64,000 nt of DNA from Achromobacter pulmonis (GTDB taxonomy: Bacteria > Pseudomonadota > Gammaproteobacteria > Burkholderiales > Burkholderiaceae_B), in contig NZ_POQS01000008.1 in assembly GCF_002885955.2 (NCBI RefSeq), forward strand, positions 232,862 to 296,861. The letters run 5' to 3'. Shown here piece by piece: positions 52,367 through 60,486 of this stretch (positions within the stretch are counted from its first letter, which is position 1; each line of letters opens with the position of its first letter). A model generated the notes under the pieces. That model made no database searches. It had not been told where the DNA came from and saw nothing but the letters and a program-made list of their open reading frames with translations. A program made the translations under genes and the position numbers.

Positions 52367-53119
52367 ATGCATGAAGAGCTGCCAGCTTCAAAGGTGTTCT
52401 ATCGTCCGATTGAGGCCGCCATACGCTGGGCAGGATTATGGCGTTACTCGCAAGAAATCCTGTCCTCCATCTCGTCGCCTAGAAATCTGCCGAGAACGCT
52501 CAATTGCCCCCGATGGGATGAACTGCGACTCTGCACGGAACGCATCTACGATGCCATCGTCAACGGTGAGCTTCCCTATGGTCGAAACGGCATCACGTTG
52601 AACGATGAATCCCTGCTTGATTCCCATGAGTTGACCGTGCGCCACCTCGATCTCAAACACTGGATGCAAACCCACTACCCAGGGCATCGACCTGCTTTTC
52701 TTTTCAGTCGCATCGAGCGCATCGCGCACCCCGTCATCACGCTGGAAGCCGGACAGGCCATGTTGGTGGAACGCCAAGCCATGAAGGCGGAGCTTGAGCT
52801 TTGTCGTCGCGAACTGCGGAACCTCAAGGAGCGTCACGAAGAACTGCTCAAGCAATCTGGGGCAATCCCAGCCTGCGGCCAGTGTTCTCTCAGTGATCGT
52901 GCGGAGGCCACCTACCTGCACATCATTGGCAGCATGTTGGAGCTGATGCTGAGCAGATCTCCTTCGGGCAAGCCGCACTCTTGCTTCAGCACCCAGGAGG
53001 CCATCGTCAGTGCGTTGATCGCTCATCGTGGCGGCACCATGGGCATCACCGAGCGCACGCTGAACGGCAAGTTCGCCAGCGCACGGAGGAAGCTGGGCAG
53101 CGCTAGCGTAGTTGCTTGA
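52367..53119 (+). CDS. Uncharacterised ICE-border protein with coiled coil and possible HTH
   Basis: I cannot assign a function. From the ATG at 52367 (AAGGAG 8 bases upstream) the product has 250 residues; the frame is open further upstream to 52097 but without a ribosome site. The middle contains a charged helical stretch (ERQAMKAELELCRRELRNLKERHEELLKQ, residues about 132-160) likely to form a coiled coil, then CGQC. The C-terminal part, YLHIIGSMLELMLSRSPSGK and a region with FSTQEAIVSALIAHRGG followed by ISERTL-like KFASARRKL, is a pattern I recall in hypothetical proteins at the ends of related genomic islands. It precedes alpA on the same strand by 118 bases, so a regulatory role is plausible. 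Confidence 0.65.
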   Translation: MHEELPASKVFYRPIEAAIRWAGLWRYSQEILSSISSPRNLPRTLNCPRWDELRLCTERIYDAIVNGELPYGRNGITLNDESLLDSHELTVRHLDLKHWMQTHYPGHRPAFLFSRIERIAHPVITLEAGQAMLVERQAMKAELELCRRELRNLKERHEELLKQSGAIPACGQCSLSDRAEATYLHIIGSMLELMLSRSPSGKPHSCFSTQEAIVSALIAHRGGTMGITERTLNGKFASARRKLGSASVVA

Positions 53120-53237
53120 GGTTTTCCAGCTTGTATCTGCAGCCCCGGAAATTGCATTTGCAATGTCTTTCCGCATCCATGTCTATTGAATAGAGGTCAC
53201 CCCAACAAACGCCACTGAGCGTTAAGGAGTGACCACT

Positions 53238-53477
53238 ATGTCGCAGCCCACTGCACTGCTGCCCGGCGAGCGCCGCATCCTGCGGCTGGACGAAGTCGAG
53301 GCCAAATCCGGATTCAAACGCGCGCATATCTACTCGCTCATGAAAAAGGGTGAGTTTCCCCAATCGCTACGCCTCGGCGTTCGTGCTGTCGGATGGGATT
53401 CCACCGAGATCGATCTGTGGATCACCGAACGTCTCAAGAACCGTGCGCAGCAGCCAGCTCTCCCGAGCGATGTCTGA
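53238..53477 (+). CDS. alpA: AlpA-family excisionase/regulator
   Basis: 79-residue winged-helix protein of the AlpA/MerR-like excisionase group: RRILRLDEVEAKSGFKRAHIYSLMKKGEFPQSLRLG (residues about 12-47) followed by GWDSTEIDLWI. AlpA-type proteins regulate integrase genes or assist excision of phage-like elements. In ICEclc alpA heads the operon that includes parA, as here. AAGGAG lies 8 bases before the ATG. parA starts 10 bases downstream. Confidence 0.93.
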   Translation: MSQPTALLPGERRILRLDEVEAKSGFKRAHIYSLMKKGEFPQSLRLGVRAVGWDSTEIDLWITERLKNRAQQPALPSDV

Positions 53478-53487
53478 GGAGAGCCCT

Positions 53488-54351
53488 ATGCAGGTCGTAT
53501 CCATCATTTCGACCAAAGGCGGCGTGGGCAAGACCACCGTCGCGGCCAACCTCGGCGCATTCATCGCCGACGCAGGTCTGCGGGTGCTGCTGCTCGACCT
53601 GGACATGCAGCCAACCCTGTCGTCCTACTACGAGCTGAAGCATCGCGCACCGGGCGGCATCTACGAGCTTCTGGCTTTCAACGAACGCGACCTGGCGAAC
53701 CTGGTGTCGCGCACAGTCATCGACAACCTGGATCTGGTGCTGTCCAACGACGAGCACCGGCAGCTCAATACCTTGCTGCTGCACGCCCCAGATGGACGCC
53801 TGCGGTTGCGCAACCTGATGCCAACCTTCCAGCCGCACTACGATCTGGTGGTCATAGACACCCAGGGCGCGCGCAGCGTATTGCTGGAAATGGCACTGCT
53901 GGCATCCCAGCAGGCCGTGTCGCCCGTCACACCGGAAATCCTGGCTGCACGCGAACTGCGGCGTGGAACCCTGCAATTGGTCGAGGACATCACGCCGTAC
54001 CGAAAGCTGGGCATTGAACCGCCCGCACTGCAGTTGCTGATAAACCGCGTCCCCGCCGTCTCGTCCAACGCGCGCCTGATCCAGCAGACGCTACGCCTGA
54101 TCTTCCAGGAGCAGGCCAGCATCCAGGTACTGGCCACTGAAATTCCTGCGATCGAAGCTTTTCCGCGCGCAGCCACCCGAGGCCTGCCTGTTCATCGCGT
54201 CGAGCATCGACGGCCTTCGGGCCGTCAGGCATTGGCCGCGTTGGAGATCGTGCGCGGCCTGGCAAATGAGCTATGCCCTCAGTGGCAGGAACGGTTCGCA
54301 GCGGTCACCGGCAAGGCCGGAGGGAGGTTCGCCCATGTCGAACGCCCATGA
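53488..54351 (+). CDS. parA: ParA-family ATPase of the ICE
   Basis: Deviant-Walker ATPase of 287 residues. The motif STKGGVGKTTVAANLGAF lies at residues 8-25, Walker A' DLDMQPTLSS near 39, and the switch region VVIDTQGARSVLLEMALLASQQAV near 119-142. ParA proteins move DNA or control partition together with a ParB; in ICEclc the parA-shi pair has been tied to slow growth of transfer-competent cells (from memory). A GAGGAG ribosome site precedes the ATG. It overlaps the next small gene by 17 bases. Confidence 0.93.
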   Translation: MQVVSIISTKGGVGKTTVAANLGAFIADAGLRVLLLDLDMQPTLSSYYELKHRAPGGIYELLAFNERDLANLVSRTVIDNLDLVLSNDEHRQLNTLLLHAPDGRLRLRNLMPTFQPHYDLVVIDTQGARSVLLEMALLASQQAVSPVTPEILAARELRRGTLQLVEDITPYRKLGIEPPALQLLINRVPAVSSNARLIQQTLRLIFQEQASIQVLATEIPAIEAFPRAATRGLPVHRVEHRRPSGRQALAALEIVRGLANELCPQWQERFAAVTGKAGGRFAHVERP

Positions 54352-54595
54352 ACTGGCCCGCGGCCACAAGCGGTTGCTGCCGCTGATCGAGTATGCCCTG
54401 AGCGAAGGATGGGAGGTCGTTCGTACCCCAGGTGGACATCTCAAGTTCACCCGGCCGGGCCTGCCACCGATCTTCACCAGCGCCACCGCCAGCGACCACC
54501 GAGCGGGGCTCAACGCCCGCGCCATGCTGCGGCGAGCCCAGCGTGGGCTCGAACCCTCGGAGCTTCCTACGCAGGAAGGAGATGGCCATGCCTGA
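54335..54595 (+). CDS. Small ICE protein between parA and parB (Shi-position, HicA-like)
   Basis: 86-residue basic protein. The segment GWEVVRTPGGHLKFTRPGLPPIFT resembles the HicA/YcfA double-stranded RNA-binding-like fold with its conserved Gly-His. No hicB antitoxin follows. By position between parA and parB it matches the short gene shi of ICEclc; similarity in sequence is not verified. It overlaps parA by 17 and parB by 8 bases, so all are translationally coupled. GGAGGGAGG lies about 7 bases before the ATG. Confidence 0.72.
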   Translation: MSNAHELARGHKRLLPLIEYALSEGWEVVRTPGGHLKFTRPGLPPIFTSATASDHRAGLNARAMLRRAQRGLEPSELPTQEGDGHA

Positions 54596-56282
54596 CATCT
54601 CCCCCCAGGACGTTGCAAACAAGCTCCTGAGCGATGGCTTCACGCGCAGCGGCCCCGTCGCGAGCAGCTTGAGCGATCCGATTGAGGATACGCCGATGGT
54701 CGTGACGCTCGATGAACTGCGGCCGTATGAGCTTGATCCGCGCCTCACCCGCAACCCGCTTTACGACGACATCAAGGCGTCGATTCGCGAACGCGGACTC
54801 GACGCTCCCCCGCCCATCACGCGGCGTCCAGGCGCGGATCACTACATCATCCGCAACGGCGGCAATACGCGTCTGGCGATCCTGCGCGAACTCTGGAGCG
54901 AGACACGGGACGAGCGCTTCTTCCGCATTGCCTGCCAGTTCCGGCCATGGCCAGAACGCGGAGAAATAGTTTCCTTGACGGGCCATCTCGCGGAAAACGA
55001 GCTGCACGGCGGCCTGTCGTTCATCGAGCGCGCATTGGGCGTGCAGAAAGCCCGGGAACTGTATGAAGAGGAAACCGGCAAACCCTTGTCCCAATCCGAG
55101 CTGGCACGCCGCCTCAAGGCGGACGGCTATCCCGTGCCGCAACCCCACATCAGCCGGATGCAAGAGGCCATCCAATATCTGCTGCCCGCCATCCCGACCG
55201 TGCTTTACGCCGGCCTGGGGCGGCACCAGGTCGAGCAACTGACCAGCCTGCGGCGCGCCGCCGACAGAGTCTGGTCGGCCCGCAATCGCCAGGCCCACTC
55301 CCACCTCGATTTCCCCACGTTGTTCCAGGACGTGTTGGCACTGTTCGACAGTGCGGCGGGCGGCTTCAGCGTTCAGCGCGTCCAGGACGAACTGGTCGGC
55401 CAGATGGCCGATCTGCTCGACATGGAATACGACACGCTGCTCTTCGAGATTACCGACTCGGATCGGCGCTGGCAGGTCCTCAGCAGCGAGCCTGCCGGCG
55501 AACCCGAATCACCTCCCGCGCCAGCACCATCCCTGTCGTCGCCATCGACAGCGTCGACCGGGCAGCCATCCTCGCCCCCGCCACCGGAGCAGACATCGAC
55601 GACGCCTTCGGCGCCGACAGCCGCGCCGCCCGCACCGGGTCCGGAGGAATCCGACGATGCGCAGCGTGCCACCCTGTTGCAGGAGCACATCGTATCGCCA
55701 GCCGGCACAACCGAGCGGCTGCAATCCATCCAGCGCCTGGTCGCGGATCACACCGGCGAGACGTTGCCGGATTTCGAGCGCAACGTCTTGCAGTCGATCC
55801 CGATTCAGGCAGGAAGTCTCTATCCGATTACCGACGTCTGGTACATCGAACCCGCGCTGGACGACCCCGATCGCCTGCGCACGCATATCGCGCAGTTCGC
55901 CCGCGAGATTGCCGGCGAAGCCGCTCTGCAAGACCTGGTCGAGGCGTGCCAGGAAGGCATCGGTTTTCGATGCCGGCAGCCCGAGGCCGAGCCAACACCC
56001 GATCGGCACGCCCAGGCGACGCTGGCACTGCTGCATGCCCTGAGCACGCCTTACTTGGCGACCGATCAGTCGGTCACGAGCATCGATCTTTCGATTCTCA
56101 CCGAAATGCTGGGAGCGCTTCTACAAGGTACCCCGGCAGTCACCGGAGCGCAGCAAGGCTTGCCACACAGGCTCAGCGACAACGCCCTGGTGAAACTGTT
56201 CCGCCTGCTGCGGCTTGCCCGTCGCTTGAGGGACATCGAGACCGGCATCGCCGATGGCGACCATGCCATCACCGGATCATGA
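54588..56282 (+). CDS. parB: ParB/Spo0J-family ICE protein (BisD-like position)
   Basis: 564-residue protein. The N-terminal ParB/sulfiredoxin-like domain is visible: VVTLDELRPYELDPRLTRNPLYDDIKASIRERGLDAPPPI (residues about 37-77), IIRNGGNTRLAIL, and LAENELHGGLSFIERALGV, the GEN(E/R)R-like region in degenerate form. A helix-turn-helix follows (PLSQSELARRLKADGYPVPQPHISRMQEA). A Pro/Ser/Thr-rich linker (about 308-355) leads to a helical C-terminal domain not seen in chromosomal ParB. In ICEclc the equivalent gene, with the DUF2857 gene after it, forms the BisDC activator (from memory). Start 54588 with AAGGAG upstream; an ATG at 54582 is possible. Confidence 0.88.
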   Translation: MPDISPQDVANKLLSDGFTRSGPVASSLSDPIEDTPMVVTLDELRPYELDPRLTRNPLYDDIKASIRERGLDAPPPITRRPGADHYIIRNGGNTRLAILRELWSETRDERFFRIACQFRPWPERGEIVSLTGHLAENELHGGLSFIERALGVQKARELYEEETGKPLSQSELARRLKADGYPVPQPHISRMQEAIQYLLPAIPTVLYAGLGRHQVEQLTSLRRAADRVWSARNRQAHSHLDFPTLFQDVLALFDSAAGGFSVQRVQDELVGQMADLLDMEYDTLLFEITDSDRRWQVLSSEPAGEPESPPAPAPSLSSPSTASTGQPSSPPPPEQTSTTPSAPTAAPPAPGPEESDDAQRATLLQEHIVSPAGTTERLQSIQRLVADHTGETLPDFERNVLQSIPIQAGSLYPITDVWYIEPALDDPDRLRTHIAQFAREIAGEAALQDLVEACQEGIGFRCRQPEAEPTPDRHAQATLALLHALSTPYLATDQSVTSIDLSILTEMLGALLQGTPAVTGAQQGLPHRLSDNALVKLFRLLRLARRLRDIETGIADGDHAITGS

Positions 56283-56293
56283 GAGGCGTAGCC

Positions 56294-56854
56294 ATGTCCG
56301 GACCTCACCCACTTAACCAGGCAGTGATCGCCCAGGCACTTCATGATCTACGCAACGGCCAGTTGCGCCGGGCCAAGTCGATGGGGTTCGACGACAAGGA
56401 TCTGGATGCCCTCAAGCATCCCGCGATGGCCAGCGTGCTGGCCAACGCCAACGTGTCGTGGTGCTCGGTAGTCGTCAACCGCGATGTGCTGCGTCGTCTG
56501 CTGCACCAGGTAGAAGACGTCACCGAGGAGGTGGTGAAGATCGATCGGCTACTGCGCCTGGGCGCCAGCACGGAGCTGATCAGCAAATTCTTCGGCTTGA
56601 CCCACCAGGAGATCGCCTTGCGTCGCAGTGTCATCGGCCTGCCGAAACGCAAGGGGCGGCATCCGGTATTGACCGAGGAACAGGACACCGACCTGTGGAA
56701 GCGCTGGTCCTCGACAGTGAAGGAGCAGGAAGTCGACAGCAACGACGACATGGGAATGCTGGGCGTCGCGGCGGATCTCGCCGAGGCCACTGGGCTGCCT
56801 CTGTCCGTGATCTGGAATGCCTTGCGCGGATGGATCGATGAAGGGCTGACCTGA
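56294..56854 (+). CDS. DUF2857 / STY4526-family ICE protein (BisC-like position)
   Basis: 186-residue protein of the DUF2857 group found in SPI-7, PAGI and ICEclc-type islands. It has helical segments with an HTH-like stretch (TELISKFFGLTHQEIALRRSVIGLP, residues about 100-124) and no zinc motif. In ICEclc the corresponding product acts with the ParB-like protein as the transfer-competence activator BisDC, distantly related to FlhDC (recalled, not verified here). GAGAGG lies 7 bases before the ATG at 56294. The stop overlaps the next ATG by one base (TGATG). Confidence 0.85.
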   Translation: MSGPHPLNQAVIAQALHDLRNGQLRRAKSMGFDDKDLDALKHPAMASVLANANVSWCSVVVNRDVLRRLLHQVEDVTEEVVKIDRLLRLGASTELISKFFGLTHQEIALRRSVIGLPKRKGRHPVLTEEQDTDLWKRWSSTVKEQEVDSNDDMGMLGVAADLAEATGLPLSVIWNALRGWIDEGLT

Positions 56855-58059
56855 TGACGGATGGGCCACACCCTACGCGCGGCCCCGTCCGGCTGGGCGA
56901 GCTGTTCGAGCAGGCGCTCGGCCAACTGGCACCTCAACAGCCGCCGCCGGCCCCATCTGCAGTCTCACCACCGACCGACGGCTTTCTCTATAGTGGCAAT
57001 CGACACGACAGCGTGCCGCGTGCATTGCTGCTGGACCGGCGCCTGACACCGCTTGAACGCAACGGCTGGCAGGTGTTCCGCCTGATGCTGGCGGACGACG
57101 GCATCACCGCCATGCCCACCTACGACCAGCTTGCGCCTTGGCTGGCCTCCATGCCTTGTGCCGAGAGGGCATCGCACGAGACGGTGGCCCGAGCGCTGAC
57201 CGTGCTGCGACTGACGCGCTGGATCAGCCTGGTGCGGCGCCGGCGTGATCCCAGAAGCGGGCGCATTCAGGGCAACCTCTACGTCCTGCACGACGAACCG
57301 CTCACCCCTTACGAAGCCATCCAGCTCGATGCCGATTATCTGGAGTTGGTCAGCCAGGCACTGACGCATGCCAGCAAATCCGTCCAGCGCGTGGGCGCGA
57401 CCACCCTGCAGGAGTTGACGCAAGACCCCATGCTCAGCGGCCGAGTGCTGCCGAGTCGCCTGGAGATTCTGTCACAGCGGCTGTCAGCGCAGGGCTGGAA
57501 CGGCACATCGAGTTATCCACAGGGCGGCGGCGAACACGATTCCGAAGACGGCTCCGACGACCGTCTTCGGAATCTGGCGAACCTCTCTTCGGATTCCGAA
57601 GCAGGCCGGAAAAGCCCGGAAAACGGCGCACTTCGGAATCCGAAGTCGAACCGTACAGTACGTATAAAAGAAAGTATTAAAGAAGTACGTACAGTACCGC
57701 GCGCGCAAGAAGAACGTCAGCAACTGCAGTTGCCCAGGCGCTTCCTGGCGCTGAAGGCGGAGCAGCAGAACGGCGCGCTGGCCGCGATGCAGTCAGTGGA
57801 TCACGATCTGCGGCAAGCCCTGCTGGACGAATGGGATGCACGCTGCGCCTCCACGACGGTCCGCAATCCCACCGGCTACCTGTTCGGCATCATTCAGAAG
57901 GCCTTACGGGGAGAATTTCGCACCTGGGCTGCACAGAAGGCGCCTGCGGCGCCAGTCAACAGGACACCAGAGCCCGATCCGCCGCCCGCCACACCTGCTG
58001 ATGCGGAAGTCGCGAAAGCTCATCTGGCGCGCCTGCAGGAACTGTTGCGCTCGACCTGA
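56854..58059 (+). CDS. STY4528-family ICE replication/regulatory protein
   Basis: 401-residue protein typical of pathogenicity-island modules, named after STY4528 of SPI-7. The N-terminal part has a replication-initiator-like winged-helix pattern: SVPRALLLDRRLTPLERNGWQVFRLML (residues about 51-77), PTYDQLAPWLASMPCAERASHETVARALTVLRLTRWI (about 89-125). The middle is low-complexity and charged, with the repeated LRN-like tract around residues 225-262. The C-terminal part (residues about 285-350) is a helical region with GYLFGIIQKALRGEF. It follows DUF2857 with a one-base overlap and ends an operon at a 358-base leader. Confidence 0.82.
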   Translation: MTDGPHPTRGPVRLGELFEQALGQLAPQQPPPAPSAVSPPTDGFLYSGNRHDSVPRALLLDRRLTPLERNGWQVFRLMLADDGITAMPTYDQLAPWLASMPCAERASHETVARALTVLRLTRWISLVRRRRDPRSGRIQGNLYVLHDEPLTPYEAIQLDADYLELVSQALTHASKSVQRVGATTLQELTQDPMLSGRVLPSRLEILSQRLSAQGWNGTSSYPQGGGEHDSEDGSDDRLRNLANLSSDSEAGRKSPENGALRNPKSNRTVRIKESIKEVRTVPRAQEERQQLQLPRRFLALKAEQQNGALAAMQSVDHDLRQALLDEWDARCASTTVRNPTGYLFGIIQKALRGEFRTWAAQKAPAAPVNRTPEPDPPPATPADAEVAKAHLARLQELLRST

Positions 58060-58135
58060 CACGCCCGCGAGCCGGCACGGCGTCGAGAGTCATCAGCCCG
58101 GAAGCTGCTCTGCAATGTCCAAGGTGTTCCACCGT

Positions 58136-58272
58136 CGCCTATACCCCGGGTATAGCGGAACACACCGCCTTCCGCCCGCAGCGGCCCTGATCCACACCGT
58201 GCTCCCCCGGCAGCATCCACTGAGCGCCATGGACGCCTATACCCCGGGTATAGCGCAACACGCAGCCTTCCG
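58136..58272. repeat. Two 39-bp direct repeats each with a 17-bp palindrome
   Basis: Copies at 58136-58174 and 58234-58272 differ at only a few positions. Each contains CTATACCCCGGGTATAG (58139-58155 and 58237-58253), a perfect 8+1+8 palindrome, and ends with GCCTTCCG. Their spacing is 98 bases, and the first copy is flanked by GTGTTCC/GGAACAC arms. They lie in the leader of the PFL_4669-DUF3158-ssb unit and look like paired regulator sites. The remainder of the 358-base gap holds no gene. Confidence 0.85.
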
Positions 58273-58417
58273 GTGCGGCATCGCAACGGTGCTTCCGAAC
58301 GATGCGCGCGGCTGGCCGCTCCGACAAATCAGGCAAGCGGCGGGTTCGGTTTGATGACTGACGGCCTTCCGGCCAACCCGGATGCTGACGACTCATTCAT
58401 CACCGAGAGTCGTCACC

Positions 58418-59206
58418 ATGGCCCAAGAGAACAATGCCACCGAATCCCTTCAGTTGAACCTGGGATCGCTGCGCAGCGCGATGTCCCTGACCCTGCACAC
58501 CCACCATGCGTCCCGCATCTGGCATGGCCGCGCCCCGGCCGAAGGCAGGCCCGGCATCATCGGCCTCAACGGCTTTGTCTCCATCATGAACAAGCTCAAG
58601 CGCGGCGCCGAACAGGACGACCCCTATTCGGACTGGTGGATGCTGCGCATCGAGGACAAGCTATCCACCACCAAGGAACAGCTCCAGACCCTGCGCCAGC
58701 AAGTAGACCAGGCACTGGCCGGCGTGCCGCCTGCGTTGAGCCTGGGCGAGAACCTCAACGTCCAGCCGGTCAAGCTGCCGCTGTTCGTGTCCTCGCAGTT
58801 GGGCTTCATGGCGGTGTATCTGCTGGCGGACTACGACGATCTTGCCCGACGTCTGATCCTGGCCCACCACACCGCGCTGATCGATCGCTCGACGCTCGAA
58901 CGCTGGCTCAACGACGGCGCGCACTCATTGCGCAGCCTGTTCTCTCTGGCGCAGCAGTACCGGTATTCCGGCACCACGCGCGACGACTTCGCGGCGAAGA
59001 ATGCCGCAGCACGGGCGGCGCTGGAAAAGTACGGTGAATTGCCCCAGGACGTGCTCGAAGGTACCCGGCGCAGCCGCTTCGCGCCGCCGATCGCACGCCG
59101 TGGCCTGCAGCAGCGCACCGCCCCCGAAACCGAACCAGCCAGCGAGCCGGATGCTGCGGCAGACCCCGCCGAAGCAGCCTCATCCGACGAGGGTGAGTCA
59201 GCATGA
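58418..59206 (+). CDS. PFL_4669-family ICE protein
   Basis: 262-residue protein of the family first named after PFL_4669 (TIGR03761), present in most ICEclc/PFGI-1-type elements. Recognisable segments are LQLNLGSLRSAMSLTLHTHHASRIWHGR (residues about 11-38) and GLNGFVSIMNKLKRGAEQDDPYSDWWMLRIEDKL (about 48-81). No enzymatic motif is visible and the function is unknown. The acidic Ala-rich tail is likely disordered. It is the first gene after the palindromic repeats and overlaps the broken DUF3158 gene by ATGA. Confidence 0.88.
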   Translation: MAQENNATESLQLNLGSLRSAMSLTLHTHHASRIWHGRAPAEGRPGIIGLNGFVSIMNKLKRGAEQDDPYSDWWMLRIEDKLSTTKEQLQTLRQQVDQALAGVPPALSLGENLNVQPVKLPLFVSSQLGFMAVYLLADYDDLARRLILAHHTALIDRSTLERWLNDGAHSLRSLFSLAQQYRYSGTTRDDFAAKNAAARAALEKYGELPQDVLEGTRRSRFAPPIARRGLQQRTAPETEPASEPDAAADPAEAASSDEGESA

Positions 59207-59290
59207 CAGTACGCGAACCGAACCAACGCCGGCACTTCCAGCCCCTGGAACAGGCGGACTTCATCCAGTTGGAACAGGCGGGCTATCTAA

Positions 59291-60486
59291 GGAAGGTCTG
59301 AAGAACTCGATTTCAAACATCCAAAAATCGACCTCATGACCAAAGTATTCAAAAATGGTTAAAAACTGCTCAAATCATCGCCACTTTCGGGTTGTTTGCA
59401 CCCCGATCAGGCCCGTTTTCGGGCCTGTTGGCGCTTTTTGGGCGCACTTACCCTGCCACCGCCGTCAACGGGCGGCGTGCCATCCAGATATTGGACAGCG
59501 TAAACAACATTTTCAAATGCGCAGTGTTCTTGGCCAGTCCACGGAATCTGACTTTACGAAACCCGAATTGGCATTTGATGACACGAAACGGATGCTCAAC
59601 CTTGGCTCGAAGACTGGATTTGGCCCGCTCAATGTTTTGCGTCAAACGATCAATTGCGCTGTTACCCAAGGCGCGCCGTTTGCCGGGGCGCATGGCAATG
59701 TGCCAGGTTACGTCACGCCCTTGGTGCTCGGGTCGTTTGTCTACGCCTTGATAACCGGCATCGCCAAAAGCCAACGTTTCTTCACCATGCAGCAACGCAG
59801 CCGCCTGAGTAACATCATGCTCATTGGCAGCGGTGCCCACCACCGTGTGGACCAGCCCGCTGTGAAGATCAACCCCAATGTGGGCCTTCATCCCAAAGTG
59901 CCACTGGTTTCCCTTTTTGGTCTGATGCATCTCGGGGTCCCGCGTGCCGCTGGCGTTCTTGGTCGAGCTGGGTGCATCGATAATTGTGGCGTCCACAATG
60001 GTGCCTTTGCGCACCTGAATGCCTTGATCCTGCAACAGCAGGTTGACCGCCTCAAGCGCTTGGTCGGCAATGTTGTGCTGCTCGAGCAGATGACGGAAGT
60101 TCAAAATGGTGGTCTCGTCCGGCACACGACCTCCAGGCAGTTTGGCAAACTGGCGCATCGAAAAGCTGTCGTACAGCGTCTCTTCCATGGCCGGGTCCGA
60201 CAGCGAAAACCACAGTTGCATGAAGTAGATGCGCAGCATCGTTTCCAGCGGATACGGTGGACGACCGATGCCCGGTTTGGGGTAATGCGGATCGACCAGA
60301 TCGGCAAAGAGCTTCCACGGCACCGCACGCTCCATCTTGGCCAGAAACTTCTCACGGCGCGTTTTCTTGCGTTTGCCAACGTACTCGGCTTCGGAAAAAC
60401 TCAACTGGCTCATCGGGTTCACTCGGATCGGACTGTTTTCAATAACTTATATTCTGACAGGTTCGTTGGACTTGTTCAGAGGTTCC
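59291..60486. mobile_element. IS5-family insertion sequence, complete
   Basis: 1,196 bp bounded by inverted ends GGAAGGTCTGAAGAACTCG (left) and GGAACCTCTGAACAAGTCC (right, complement), and flanked by direct CTAA repeats at 59287-59290 and 60487-60490. CTAA fits the YTAR target of the IS5 subgroup. It carries one transposase on the minus strand, opposite to the ICE genes. Confidence 0.95.
59448..60422 (-). CDS. IS5-family transposase
   Basis: DDE transposase of 324 residues. An N-terminal DUF772-like region (AVPWKLFADLVDPHYP, RPPYPLETMLRIYFMQLWFSLSDPAMEETLYDSFSMRQF, residues about 53-91) precedes the catalytic core. The acidic residues are in TIVDATIIDAPSS, LAFGDAGYQG, and KVEHPFRVIKCQFGFRKVRFRGL (the E-containing motif). 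The frame is intact, so the element is probably still active. An ATG four codons downstream of the chosen start is possible. Confidence 0.96.
   Translation of the reverse strand: MNPMSQLSFSEAEYVGKRKKTRREKFLAKMERAVPWKLFADLVDPHYPKPGIGRPPYPLETMLRIYFMQLWFSLSDPAMEETLYDSFSMRQFAKLPGGRVPDETTILNFRHLLEQHNIADQALEAVNLLLQDQGIQVRKGTIVDATIIDAPSSTKNASGTRDPEMHQTKKGNQWHFGMKAHIGVDLHSGLVHTVVGTAANEHDVTQAAALLHGEETLAFGDAGYQGVDKRPEHQGRDVTWHIAMRPGKRRALGNSAIDRLTQNIERAKSSLRAKVEHPFRVIKCQFGFRKVRFRGLAKNTAHLKMLFTLSNIWMARRPLTAVAG

Noticed and set aside
54335..54595. The small gene between parA and parB as a HicA toxin of a TA pair
   Set aside because: The HicA-like fold is suggestive, but there is no HicB partner, and its position fits the ICE shi-type gene better.
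58136..58272. The two 39-bp repeats as a minimal CRISPR array
   Set aside because: Only two copies, no cas genes, and palindromes with a regulatory position; better read as operators.
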